From NCBI GenBank assembly GCA_964030475.1, contig CAXIPT010000054.1:43115-107114 (forward strand): 64,000 nt of DNA, given 5' to 3'. The notes under the pieces are model-generated. The model saw only the letters and a list, made by a program, of their open reading frames with translations, ran no database searches and was not told the origin of the DNA. A program made the position numbers and the translations under genes. This document shows, piece by piece, positions 54,467 to 64,000 of the stretch (position 1 is the stretch's first letter; the number at the start of each line of letters is the position of its first letter). Origin of the DNA: Tethya wilhelma (taxonomy: Eukaryota > Porifera > Demospongiae > Tethyida > Tethyidae).

Positions 54467-55128
54467 ATTGTTACATACAAGATTTAGCTTTCTTTCTCCG
54501 AGTTGCTTTCCCTTTCTGTGTTTTGGGTTTTTTTCTTGTGACTGCTTTCCCTTGATCATCTACAACCTCTTGTGTCGTTATTTGCTTTTTTGCTATACTT
54601 TCTGTTTTAGTCTAATCAGTCAATCGTTTTCTCAGTGGTTTGCTTTTCTTTGTGGCTTTTCCTGATATTAGTTTGTGATCTTCTATAACCAAGATGATGC
54701 CATTGCAAAGCCACGTATACAAATCCACTGCTGTATTTGAGCAACTCATGAAGATGTCATCATCAATAGACAACATACACTAATGAAACAGTACATCATC
54801 ATCTTCCTCAATCGACTTATTACTTCTTCTTTGGTAGATTGCTGTCGTAGAAGTTGTGGGAGACATTGTTGTGTTTTCAGTTCAGTTGAAAGAAAGAAAA
54901 GGAAACGGTCATTACTAACTTCAAAGAGTCCTTCCCTACTTGCATTGGATGTCCATTCTTTAGTGTACGCATAATAACTCTGATTATCACCATCAACAGC
55001 CATGTTTGACAGGCATTCAACATATTGTCTTACTTTTAAACCTTTACCTTTCTTGTAATGTTTCAGAAGTTTCATTGCAAAGTATCCACTAGCATCTTAT
55101 TGCATTTTCTTCATCTGCGACATCATAT
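54467..55128 (-). pseudogene. C-terminal part of a TE-associated gene, function unknown
   Basis: Minus strand from 55128. After a frame change near 55090 it gives GYFAMKLLKHYKKG, then YTKEWTSNASREGLFEVSND and RFLFFLSTELK. A 44-base intron (54780-54823) joins in phase to DDDIFMSCSNTAVDLYTWLC and KATKKSKPLRKRLTD, with TAG at 54612. A Lys-rich stretch continues in frame past the TAG to about 54467 (KKPKTQKGKATRRKKAK), so the TAG may be premature. Similar sequence is familiar from cnidarian and sponge transposon-related proteins, but I cannot name it. Its upstream end is cut by C copy 12. Confidence 0.5.
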
Positions 55129-56610
55129 TCCCAGTACGGTAGTACTGGGTACATAGGAATGGCACGGATGGCCCATTAGCGCAATACAAATATTCACGCG
55201 AATAACTCTGCAAAAACTGAGTGCTTGGCACTAAAAGGCTTCTTAAGCTACTATTTAGCTTTTTCTCTTTCTAATGAGCCCAAAAACATGGCCTAAAACC
55301 ATCGCTAAAGTACCAAACTAAAGTATGCCAAACCTCCAATTTTCTCCTTCTGATTCTTCTTCTTCTTCTTCTTCTTCTTCTATCTTGGGTCAACTTTTCT
55401 CACAGACCGCTCACTTTCAGAAGCTGATTCTTGAACGAATAGACTCGGTATCTTTGTCTTCACGTGCTTTTTGCATCGGTTATTTGCCTCTCTAGCCGAA
55501 TCTCTAGATACAAGACGAAAAGCGCCTTCTCCGTATGGCAGCCATTCATTTCTATACTCATTAATAATTCATTAGCTACCTTGGAAATCAAGTTGACGAC
55601 CCTTTTCCAGTTAGACAAGTGTGCGTTATTTGGAATCCAAAAATTCGCTGCCCTGCCTGTTTTACCTGAAGATTTCTGGTTGTGCTGAAGTCTCTGTAAC
55701 CAGTTACCGGTACCTTTCAGTCTTCAATAATAGGAGGTGAATAGACTACTTTGTTACATAGTTGTCAATATAACAAGATGAGCAAAGCAGGTAAATTTTG
55801 TAAGATAGACTGTACAGCGGCTCCAGTCTCCTGAGATGTTTCACCATGACTCTTATACTGATAGCATAGATTATAACATATGCTGTAATATCCATGCTGA
55901 TAGTGTACAAGTATCTACCGTATACACACAAACTCAAATGTGATGTAGAATTATGAAAAAATGAGAACAAACAAGTGAAAAAAACATTGGAAATGTAATG
56001 AGACATAGGAATGGCCAAATCGTAAAAAAGAAAGCAAACAAGATGGAATGGCTGTTTGAGTGTGTAAAGAATTATTCCTATGGGCAACATGGGAAGAGAG
56101 TACTACATGCAGCCCACACAGGAATGATTCTGCACACACTCAAACAGCCATTCCATCTTGTCATAACATATAGAAAGGCAAGTAAATCTTTTGATACAGC
56201 TCCTGCCTCCAAATGACTGAGATGTGTGTTTCACTTCAGGCTACACAACCTTACTCAGTAGCCTGGCTGCAGTCTGGCTTGCCAGACTACTAGCTCAGTA
56301 GCTAGCTACACACAAAAGGTCAAACGTGATTTGTAGAATTATGGAAAAATGAGTACAAACAAGTAAAAAAAACATTGGAAATGTAACAGGAATGGCTAAA
56401 TCGTAAAAAGAGATGGAATGGCTTTTAGAGTGTGTAAGGAATTCTTTCCGTGTGCCAATTGACTTGAGAGACTCAATAAGGAGATTGTTAAGTGCAGCCC
56501 ATACAGGAAGAATTCTGCACACACTCTAACAGGCATTCCATCTTGTTTGTGTTCTGTTTACGATATAGCCATCCCTGTGTCTCATTACATTTCCAATCTT
56601 TTTTTTACTT
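55129..56610 (+). mobile_element. Repeat C, copy 12 (C plus part of C')
   Basis: Full C start and body to hairpin D near 55971-56160. It then switches to a C' fragment (56161-56340, TCATAACATATAGAAAGGCA) and a second hairpin D ending at 56610. It is a recombinant or two adjacent copies. Confidence 0.8.
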
Positions 56611-56671
56611 GTTTAATTATGGAACGTGTTATTGTATTAATTAGCTACTAGAAATTGTTTCTCGACATTAG

Positions 56672-56930
56672 GTTGAATTCTTGGCAGAGAATGGATGTGA
56701 TACTGGTGGACTCACAAGAGAATTCTTTGCAATATTGCAGTAAGATGTTGCAAGAAGGTATATGGATTCTGGATCATTTAAGCTCAGCTCAACTACAGGT
56801 ACTGCTTGCTTTTAACAAGATTTTTTTATTGCTCTATTCAAAGGAGCTAGTGAGTATTCTATAAATTAGAACAGCTGGCAGCCACTACATTGGTCCAAGG
56901 TGGATCTGCTCAGGGCATTAAGGACAGGGT
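56672..56930 (+). pseudogene. HECT-domain exon remnants
   Basis: HECT E3 ubiquitin ligase fragment. The exon 56672-56739, after CGACATTAG and before GTAAGA, reads VEFLAENGCDTGGLTREFF, the conserved block at the start of HECT N-lobe structure. A second stretch at 56873-56930 (LAATTLVQGGSAQGI) resembles the later LxxSLVQGG block. No catalytic Cys lobe is found. TE-linked HECT proteins of the G2E3-like type are common in the same animals; direction is opposite to the GGFELLR gene 6 kb upstream. Confidence 0.55.
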
Positions 56931-57129
56931 CAGTTGGATAAAAGTGCATCTCTGATCAATAATATTATATAGACAAAATTTCAAGTTTGTATTGTAATAT
57001 AGTTTTATTTCAACACAAATTATTATACCACAAATTTGAATATTCACAGTATTAACCAATTACCCGCAAAGTACGCACTTGTTCGTACTAAAAATTCAAT
57101 TTTACTTAAGTCTGTAGTGATGTTTGCAT

Positions 57130-57690
57130 TGAGCCTTAATTGCAACCAATCACCGGTGAAGTCCTCACGGGTGCCACATCAAATGCTCAGGATGGTGCAT
57201 AGCTTGACATTGCTCCCAACGGTTTTTGGGGAGGCCGATATGAGAGAACCTACTTTGATGTTCGAGTCTTCAACCCTCATGCCCCCTCGAACCGACAATC
57301 CAGCCTCTCATCCTGCTACCACAAGCATGAGCTACTGAGGAAGCGGGCATACGAGCAGAGAGTCAGAGAGATCGACCATGCTTCTTTCCCCCTATTAGTT
57401 CTCTCAGCCACTGGGGGCAGTGGCTGAGTGAAGCTACTGTAAAAGGCTTGCCTCGTGCCTAGCTATGAAGTGGGACCACTGCTACTCATCTACCATGTCC
57501 TGGCTTCGCTGTCGCCTGACATTCTCTCTTCTCCAATCAGCCATCCAGTGTATCAGGGGTGCCCGCTCAAGCTGTGGTCATGCTACCAAGTCACAACCTC
57601 TGAACTACACTGTATTTGAACTAACTCATTCTTTTTTTAACCTACTCTGTCATTCTATTCTTCTCTATATCACATTGCCACCATTGTAAA
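57130..57690 (+). pseudogene. Retroelement C-terminal domain remnant
   Basis: Frames with stops encode PITGEVLTGAT, then GFWGGRYERTYFDVRVFNPH and RKRAYEQRVREIDHASF. After a stop and a shift comes SSTMSWLRCRLTFSLL with RGARSSCGHATKS. I know this block from the C-terminal region of non-LTR retrotransposon proteins in cnidarians, sponges and vertebrates. Premature stops at about 57214, 57428 and 57440 make it a remnant. RT is not found upstream. Confidence 0.6.
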
Positions 57691-57734
57691 GTACTGCAGT
57701 CACATATTTTGGTGTCCTGTTTAAAAAAAGAAAT

Positions 57735-57888
57735 AATTAAACGTGAAGTACGCACTTTTACGTACTATGACCTTTAGCGCTATTGTTTAGACAAAGCGTC
57801 TAAGCATTGAACTCTGAACTTCCTGCACAAATAGGTAAAGTACCTCTACTAAAATACAAAGTTTGAGTTGCAACTCTCGAAGGGGTGT
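57735..57888 (+). repeat. TTAA-family (E/H/I) fragment
   Basis: AACGTGAAGTACGCACTTTTAC, then CATTGAACTCTGAACTTCCT and ACTAAAATACAAAGTTTGAG, matching the order of blocks in I and H. The AAGTACGCACTT phrase also occurs at 57066. Both ends are truncated. Confidence 0.5.
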
Positions 57889-58105
57889 GAAAGCAAACAA
57901 GATGAAATGGCTGCTAGGAGTGTGTAAGGAATTCTTGCTGTGGGCAAAATGAGAGACTCAATAAGGAGATTGTTAAATGCAGCCCATACAGGAAGAATTC
58001 TGCACACACTCTAACAGCCATTCCATCTTGTTTGCATTCTTTTACGATTTAGCCATTCCTGTGTCTCATTTAATTTTCAATGTTTTTTTTTTTTACTTGT
58101 TCTGA
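57889..58105. repeat. Hairpin D, solitary
   Basis: Both arms of D are present (AAGCAAACAAGATGAAATGG ... CCATTCCATCTTGTTTGC), ending TTTTTTACTTGT. It contains the undisturbed TTAA that is occupied by H1 in C copy 8. Confidence 0.75.
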
Positions 58106-58312
58106 ATAGGGCTTAAACAGTTTTTTCCTTTAACTATTTCATGTCGATATCAGGTGCTTCTACAACCTAAGAGCTCTGGGAGTGCTTTAGTGCTTGTATA
58201 CAATCGGTAAAGTTCATCGAATTCAAAATGTAATGTATAATTATTGATAATGGCATCTGGTGATATGACGCTTACTAGCTTCCACAATTTATATACCTCA
58301 ATTATTAATTCN

Positions 58313-58720
58313 ACGACCATCGCTTTTGTTTTCTCCAGAGTTAGTACTTTATATATTACTGCAGGGATAACTAGGCTATAAGGCTATACCATCGCTTCTG
58401 CGATTTAGTTAGGCTAGCTAGTTTTTTGTTCATAAGTCTGTCTTTAGTCGCGATCGCGATTTTCGGTTTTAGTTTCTCGTTTTCTCCATGGTCTTAGCTA
58501 GTAGAGGCTTAGTACTTGCTATGTTAGCAATAGCTATATATATAGGCTATATGATCATAGCATCGCTTTTGTAACTCTGTTCAACTAGCTGGGAAAAAAA
58601 GCCTAAGACGCTAAACTTTGTATTATAATTTTTGGCGTCACGGAATCGTTACAATCGTCTACCGGAAGTGGTAAGAAAAGATAATTATGTCACGGATTCG
58701 TGACAATCGTCCGCTAAGTG
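58313..58720 (+). mobile_element. TTAA element H2, truncated
   Basis: Right part of H from the N at 58312 to CGTCCGCTAAGTG + TTAA (58721-58724). Matches 45590-46028 of H1. Confidence 0.8.
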
Positions 58721-58953
58721 TTAATTGTTGACGTAAGGGATCCCGGACAAGCCCCCAAATGTAATGCACAGCTTCTCTGCACGAGGAAACGCACTTTAAA
58801 AAGACTTATTCAACAACAAACTTCTCTTTCTTTCTCTGTCACAAGTGCACTAATACAAAATCACAAATTACATCCTATACAGGAAGTCGATCAACAGTTA
58901 ATAACAAGCTACAATAATAATTGTCTGTTCAATGCACACTACACAATGCAATA

Positions 58954-59236
58954 TTACACATTCTTTGAGCAAGCCATGACATACCATTCATGTAGAGCCT
59001 CGTTTACATCCGAGATTTTTGACACTCTAGACTTCTTATGCTTGGAAGCATTAAATTCAAAAGTAGTGGTGATATCCTCTTTTGTCTTCAGTATGTCGGC
59101 CAATTGTGTTTTTCCTATCCCATACTCTTCATTGTCTCACACCCAATTTTGTTTTTTTTTCAGCATACTTAATAAGCTCAATTTTTTTTTCAAGAGTGAG
59201 GTGAACTCTCTTTCGTTTGCCAGTGGAGGTAGCCAT
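58954..59236 (-). pseudogene. CENP-B/psq-type HTH protein, broken
   Basis: Starts at 59236 (ATG: MATSTGKRKRVHLTLEKKIE), giving the first helices of a CENP-B N-terminal/psq helix-turn-helix, as in pogo/Tigger transposases and Jerky-type proteins. A one-base shift near 59150 leads to YGIGKTQLADILKTKEDI, the recognition helix region, then FEFNASKHKKSRVSK and a stop at 58954. The span of 283 bp (not a multiple of three) agrees with one indel. No CENP-B second HTH or DDE domain follows. It stands head-to-head with the HIRAN-like frame, 98 bp apart. The 176-codon frame on the other strand is its shadow. Confidence 0.7.
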
Positions 59237-59334
59237 AGCAGTCTTTAGTGTCACTGAACACATGTGCAAACCAGGGTTATTACGTGTATGGAAATTGTAT
59301 TATGAAAGGATGGTGCAATTTTCACTGAAGAGAC

Positions 59335-59670
59335 ATGGCAGCTGAACGTAGCCTAACTTGTGCCGAGTTCAATTCTTATATCAGAGGCTACCATGTCTAT
59401 AAAGATGCTTGGAGTCTGATTATTGGAGAGGTACTTCTTTTAAGGTGAGAACCACATAACTCAAAGGATAAATCTGCTGTGGCAATTATAAATGAAGGCG
59501 AGGTGTTTGGACATGTTCCCTATGTTTACTCCTTGCTGTCTAACTTCCTTGCAAGAGATTACAACAAGGGTTGTGTTGAAGTAATGAGAAAATAAGTGAA
59601 TTGTGGAGCCGAGTACGGTCTGGAAGTTCGTTGGACTTATAATATTATGAATATACTAAGAAACTAAAGG
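59335..59670 (+). pseudogene. HIRAN-like domain protein, broken
   Basis: One frame from ATG 59335: AAERSLTCAEFNSYIRGYHV, KDAWSLIIGEVLL, an in-frame TGA at 59446-59448, then EPHNSKDKSAVAIINEG and FGHVPYVYSLLSNFL. Another TAA follows at 59593-59595, then NCGAEYGLEVRWTY. The order GE..L...EP.N..DK.AVA...G...GHVP matches the HIRAN-like domain found in many cnidarian and sponge TE-linked proteins; HIRAN domains in general bind DNA ends. Two stops show it is dead unless they are read through. Confidence 0.65.
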
Positions 59671-59944
59671 AACTTGTGCAATCATTGCAAGACTGTGGTC
59701 TTCTGTAGATTTATATCTTAATTTGTCAGTTATGGATAAAACAGATAAAAGTTTATAAAAGAAAAAAAGGATGCTCTTTATGGTGCTACACTTCCTGTCC
59801 ATTGTTCAGGCTAAGTTTTATACAGCAGTAGATTACTGGGGGTGAGCTGCACTATCCCTTGCCTGGAAATGAGAGGTGGCCGCTATTCAGGTGTACAGAA
59901 TGTATTGGAAAATCAGAGCACTCTGTCCGCTATAAGGTACAAGT
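59671..59944. other. No recognisable gene
   Basis: AT-rich sequence that may be the decayed continuation of the HIRAN-like gene (for example LPGNERWPLFRCTECIGKSE at 59855-59920 by eye), not assignable. Confidence 0.3.
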
Positions 59945-60861
59945 ACAAAAACATAATGTAATGCAAACATAAGAATGCCCAAATTGTAAAAAAGTGAGCA
60001 AACAAGATGGGAATGGTGGTCACATTGAGCAAGTTGATTTCACTGTGTCACATATGTTCATATCCCTACTGAGCTCAATGACATTGTGGACACCGGAAAT
60101 GTGACAACAATTCCTATCTCACTTTTTACGATTTGACCATTCCTATGTTTGCATTACATTTTAATGTTTTTTTTGTATTTGTTAAATTTTTTTGAGTAAT
60201 TGTTTACAATATCAGTGGAATTTAGTCTAGGGCCTGAGCAGAGAACTTGCCAACAGAGTTATGCCTTTCAGACCGCTGAAACTCTGACCCCTTAGGCTGA
60301 ACGTGATTTATATCCATTATATTTGTGTCTTATTAGCTAAAGACAACTTCATTACTCAAGAATTGAACACATAGAATGAAAGGATAGGACAGAACTTGGG
60401 CACTCAAATAATGCACACTTGGATATGGCAAGGGTCGTTAGGCTAGAATAATGCGTGAGTTTAGAAATTAATAACCGCCATATGGAGGAGGCACATTTTG
60501 CCTTGTATCTAGCAACTAAATGAGAGACATGATGGTAAAAGCGACTGTCCCCAAAGAAACCAAGTTTATTTGTTCAAGAATCAGCTTCTAAAAGTGTCTG
60601 AGAAAAGTTGAGCCAAGATAGAAAAAGAAGAAGAAAAAGATGTAGAAAATTGGAGGTTTCGCATATTTTAGTTTGGTACTTTAGCGATGGTTTTAGGCCA
60701 AGTTTCAGGGCTCATTAGAAAGAGAAAGAGCTAAAAAGTAGCTTAAAAAGTCTTTTAGTGCCAAGCGCTCAGTTTTTGAAGAGTTATTCGCGTGAATATT
60801 TGTATTGCGCTAATGGGCCATCCGTGCCATTCCTATGTACCCAGCACTGCCGTACTGGGAA
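59945..60861 (-). mobile_element. Repeat C, copy 14 (divergent variant)
   Basis: Divergent hairpin D (59945-60185, ACATAATGTAATGCAAACAT arms) followed by the same variant body as copy 11 and the tip CCGTACTGGGAA. It supplies the empty site for E3 (GTAGCTTAAAAAGTC near 60738). Confidence 0.8.
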
Positions 60862-61314
60862 TATGTCAGCTGTTGGGAGTGTCCATTAATAGAGAGTCTA
60901 CTGTATATCACTTGACAAATTACACAATATTTACATATGAAAATCTTTCAAGGATTTGATATCAATATTTAATGGTTGAGCATTAGCAGCCTGAGTATCC
61001 AATGACATGAACTGAGAATCTAGCTGTAGACCTTGCTGTTGACCAGCTCTTGAATGAGTTGAGATTTGATTTGGTCCACACACATGAAATGAAAAAACTT
61101 GACCTGGAGTTACTTCAGGAAAACTACTACTCCAGTAATGCCGTGATAGCTAGAACAAAGCTTGAAAGACTTAATTTTACCGCCAAAACTGTAAATGCGC
61201 TTCATATAGAGTAAAATTTATTAGTAGTTACTAAGCTACATGTACTGAGGTAGATGCCAGTAGTTATACTAACTTGTGTAGCTATTCAATGATTACATAA
61301 CACAACCACAATAC
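60862..61314. other. No recognisable gene
   Basis: No open frame of note and no repeat that I could match. Confidence 0.4.
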
Positions 61315-61758
61315 TCTTTAGTAGCTAAATTTATTAATTTTATGAATATTTAATTAACCTTGGTTTTTGTACATTTTTGTTCTTGCTTTAGCCTTAGTCA
61401 CTCTTTTTCGTAGCTAGTTGAGCTTAGCTATGGTTGTACTAAGCCATGGCTATATCAAAATAGTTCTAGGTTTGCTTTTATTAGCTTAAAAGCTTGCAAA
61501 AACGGAAGGCGTCAAAGTTTACCAAATGACCTGCATACTTCAGGCTTTTTTTCCAGCTTGAAGAGCAACACTGCAAAAGCGCTTGCATGCAGGAATGGCC
61601 TAAGCCTCCCTGCACCTCTATAGCTAGCGTCAAGCTTCTCCTGCATAGCACTAAGAAAAAAACATGAGTTTAAAACCAAACATCACGATCTCGCCGCGAT
61701 CGCGACCTCTGAACTCTAAAGCTTATATCTCCCCTCCCACTAATCAAACCTTACTCTT
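61315..61758 (-). mobile_element. TTAA element E4, truncated
   Basis: Reverse copy of E (TTAATTAACCTTGGTTTTTG, TGCAGGAATGGCCTAAGCCT, GATCTCGCCGCGATCGCGAC). The outer left end is decayed (TAGTAGCTAAATTTATTAAT) and the other end is cut by C copy 15. Confidence 0.75.
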
Positions 61759-61949
61759 ATTCCCAGTACGGTAGTACTGGGTACATAGGAATGGCACGGA
61801 TGGCCCATTAGCGCAATACAAATATTCACGCGAATAACTCTGCAAAAACTGAGCGCTTGGCACTAAAAGGCTTCTTAAGCTACTATTTAGCCTTTTTTCT
61901 TTCTATTGAGCCTAAAAACATAGCCTAAAACCATGCATCGCTAAAGTAA

Positions 61950-63788
61950 GGTTGTCATTATTTTACGGAACGGACCAGAACGGAACAGAACCCGGAACAC
62001 GGAACGGAATTCTTATTATTTTACGGAATGGAACCAGTCAAACTACACATGCGCATTTACTATATGCCAGCTGTACCAGTTGTAATTTTGGGCTCAGCTC
62101 ACCGGATTGAGTTGTTACTCCGGCAGCAACTTACTGTATGACAGTAGCTGAAATGGCCTCGATAAACCTTGTTGAAGTGTTTAAGACGTCTACTTCACCC
62201 CTGGCTATATCTGAGATAGGCGATATTCTCCGTGACCCCCAGACTGAGAAGTTATCAAATTTGCCACCTTGTAAACCAAGAGCTGGAGAGATTTACCTTT
62301 ACAAAGCTGCTAACGTCACTAAGAATGGTCAGTGTAGTCTGTTTGTGTGTGTGTGTGATGATAGCTATGATTATGCTAGTTAGCTATAAATGATAATTTG
62401 TATTAATAAGTTGAAATTTTAATTTAATAATAAACCACAGATGACTGGCGCTGTGATCAATACAGGTGGGTAAATAATGGGGTGAGAAAGTTGCCAAAGA
62501 AGGAACCAATGGTGAAGAAGACATTTTCTGGTAGATATGCCAAGTGGTCCATCTAAGGAGTTCGTAAAGTATGCCTACGAACTAGTCCCTTCCAATGGCT
62601 GTGTACTCATTTATTACCTTGGAGATGAAAGTGCAGCATGTGACTTTGCCTATGGAAACAACAAGCACCACTCTGATCGCAAGTACACTCGCACCTGTCC
62701 TTCCGTCATGCGTGACGTGCTGCCAACAAGCTTCTGATTGCCCAGTTTCCAAAGATACGTGGATTTCAGTCTCCCCAAGGATTTAATTCCCTTGCAGGAT
62801 TCATCCCATTAGCAATAGAGATGAACTCTAGGGCAAGAATTCAAGGTTAGTATACTATTATAGGTAAAATGTCCATGTTTTTAATGCATCCTGCACACAT
62901 ATTATACACATGACAATTATGCAGCACTGCAAATTCTCTATGTCCCTGAGCGTTAACATTGGGTCCTGACCAGTTTCATCAGAGGAGATGTTCAGCTTTA
63001 TGATAGTGTGGCCCCAGTCTTGTCCACAGAAGTCCTCCCAGCTAGTCAAGAGATGCAGCTCCTCCAACTGTTTCAAACCACACTAAAGGTCACTGATACA
63101 TCTCTACTGGTTGGGTGTCCTTCTGTACAGCAACAGACAGGAATGGTCTGTTCTCTATTGCCTGGGCATACCATATTGCTCTAGGTGATAATTTAGGGAA
63201 CATTTCACTTGATCAGCCAAAGCTTCGTCGACATCTGGCTCGCTGCTTTGATAGGAAGCGTCTTTCAAAATTTCCTGGAACAAACGAAACTGTCAAGCAC
63301 AGTGCTGAATTCAACATTTGTATCACTGCCTTTTGTAAATGCAGAAAACCGGATTCATGGAATAATATGATCCAATGTGAGAAGTGTGAACAGTGGTTTC
63401 ACATGAAATGTGCTGGCCTCCGTAGAGCCCCACAGTTTGAATGGTTTTGTACAGAGTGCAAGAAGTAAGTTTGAACTTCCTGATGAATTTTTTTTTGTTG
63501 TAAAAATTAATTGTAAAAAAATTGAGTCTTGTTGTTCTTCATAATAATCATTATAATTTAATTTATATATCGTAAGATAATAATAATAATTGTAGTAATC
63601 AATAATGCATGCACTTGCACTGACAGTAGACATAAATATTAATTAGCAAAGGTGGTGCATGAGTAGATTAATTTGATGGTTACGTAGTCTATAATATTAT
63701 TATATCAACGCATGGTCTATCGATCCGCGTTCCGCGAAGTAATGGGCTCACGGAAAGTTCCGGTCCGTTCCGTAAAATAATGACAACC
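61950..63788 (+). mobile_element. TIR element Q with 9-bp target duplication
   Basis: 1,839 bp bounded by 32-bp terminal inverted repeats (61950-61981 and 63757-63788; one mismatch), starting GGTTGTCATTATTTTACGG. The 9-bp CTAAAGTAA is duplicated on both sides (61941-61949 and 63789-63797). A subterminal repeat of the TIR core (TTATTTTACGGAATGG) is at about 62018. A 9-bp duplication is typical of the Mutator-like superfamily. No transposase is present; the element carries the Ulp1/PHD gene, so it would depend on a helper. Confidence 0.85.
62138..63468 (+). pseudogene. Ulp1/C48-like protease plus PHD finger gene
   Basis: Three exons: 62138-62327, 62441-62845 and 62925-63468, with GT..AG introns of 113 and 79 bp in phase. 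The first part holds GEIYLYKAANVTKN, then DDWRCDQYRWVNNGVRKLP, and after a one-base shift near 62537 SKEFVKYAYELV and YTRTCPSVMRDVL. The protease part starts LLIAQFPKIRGFQSP. A TAA (62954) precedes HWVLTSFIRGDVQLYDS (catalytic His and Asp). PSVQQQTG should be followed by the DCG motif with the nucleophile, but a shift near 63140 removes it, leaving GLFSIAWAYHIALGD. A complete C4HC3 PHD finger follows (FCKCRK, IQCEKCEQWFHMKC, FCTEC). Inactive as it stands. Confidence 0.75.
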
Positions 63789-64000
63789 CTAAAGTAACAA
63801 ACTAAAGTATGCCAAACCTCCAATTTTCTCCATCTTCTTCTTCTTCTTCTTCTTCTTCTTCTATCTTGGAACGACTTTTCTAGAAGACCACTCGCTTTCA
63901 GAAGCTGATTCTTGAACGAATAAACTTGGTTTCTTTGTCTTCACGTGCTTTTTGTATCGGTTATTCGTCTCTCTAGCTGAGTCGCTAGATACAAGACGAA

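Larger units (their letters stand above)
61760..64000 (+). mobile_element. Repeat C, copy 15, carrying element Q
   Basis: C copy starting TTCCCAGTACGGTAGTACTG; its body at 61760-61949 continues at 63789 after element Q and runs off the window in the CACTTTCAGAAGCTGATTC-like region. Confidence 0.85.

Noticed and set aside
57036..57338. 100-codon frame starting MNIHSINQLPAKYAL
   Set aside because: Out of frame with the GFWGGRYERTYFDVRVFNP block; the retroelement remnant explains the sequence better.
58718..59248. 176-codon plus-strand frame
   Set aside because: Shadow of the psq-HTH gene, which has clear family motifs on the minus strand.

Overview
This is a piece of an animal nuclear genome that consists almost entirely of transposable elements, many inserted inside one another. 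It is AT-rich, with small introns carrying GT..AG borders (44-113 bp where they can be modelled), an AC microsatellite, and assembly gaps. There are single-N joins at 6473, 32767, 35421, 38720, 42295, 49006, 52020 and 58312, and longer gaps at 9766-9812 and 36595-36622. The mixture of Helitron, DIRS, Penelope, BEL/Pao, hAT, Crypton-like, P-like and TIR-element families, plus IntCore, HIRAN-like and Ulp1/PHD cargo genes, suits an early-branching metazoan. A demosponge is my best guess, from general knowledge and not from any search. I found no host housekeeping gene, tRNA or rRNA.

Layout. 0-8.5 kb: Tc1/IS630 transposase remnant, TIR elements A1 and B1, and several copies of the dominant repeat 'C', one of which splits a gypsy-type integrase. 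8.6-14.2 kb: a large inverted duplication (arms near 8.6-9.8 and 11.2-12.4 kb) and a truncated DIRS retrotransposon on the minus strand. 14.4-16.6 kb: a short two-exon gene candidate and Penelope-like copy PLE1. 17.3-24.9 kb: a decayed BEL/Pao element whose reverse transcriptase is split by a nearly intact 3-kb hAT element. 25.1-31.4 kb: a Crypton-like recombinase fragment, then a nest of at least six elements, and PLE2 with a hammerhead-like motif. 31.6-37.2 kb: foldback and TIR elements and an OTU-protease fragment. 37.2-44.6 kb: Helitron sequence in inverted orientation (Rep domain plus three copies of a repeat-rich N-terminus). 45.2-49.1 kb: a C copy carrying a TTAA element and a perfect-architecture foldback element (363-bp arms).

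49.1-64 kb: an IntCore (DDE integrase-like) exon that converges on an apparently intact five-exon gene with a C2H2 finger; a P-element-like and an unnamed gene tail, also convergent; a HECT exon; a LINE remnant; a head-to-head pair (CENP-B/psq HTH and HIRAN-like domain, both broken); and a 1.84-kb element with 32-bp TIRs and a perfect 9-bp target duplication. That last element carries a gene combining a Ulp1/C48-like protease and a PHD finger.

Repeat names used here (A-S) are my own. C copies start with a palindrome (CCCAGTAC-GGTA-GTACTGGG) and end in a foldback hairpin 'D'. The C start resembles the start of the Helitron at 37-44 kb, so C may be its non-autonomous relative. E, H and I are TTAA-flanked (piggyBac-like) elements with related interiors. 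A and B are TIR elements starting TGTGACC. F and G are short CAGTGGCG elements with 5-bp duplications.
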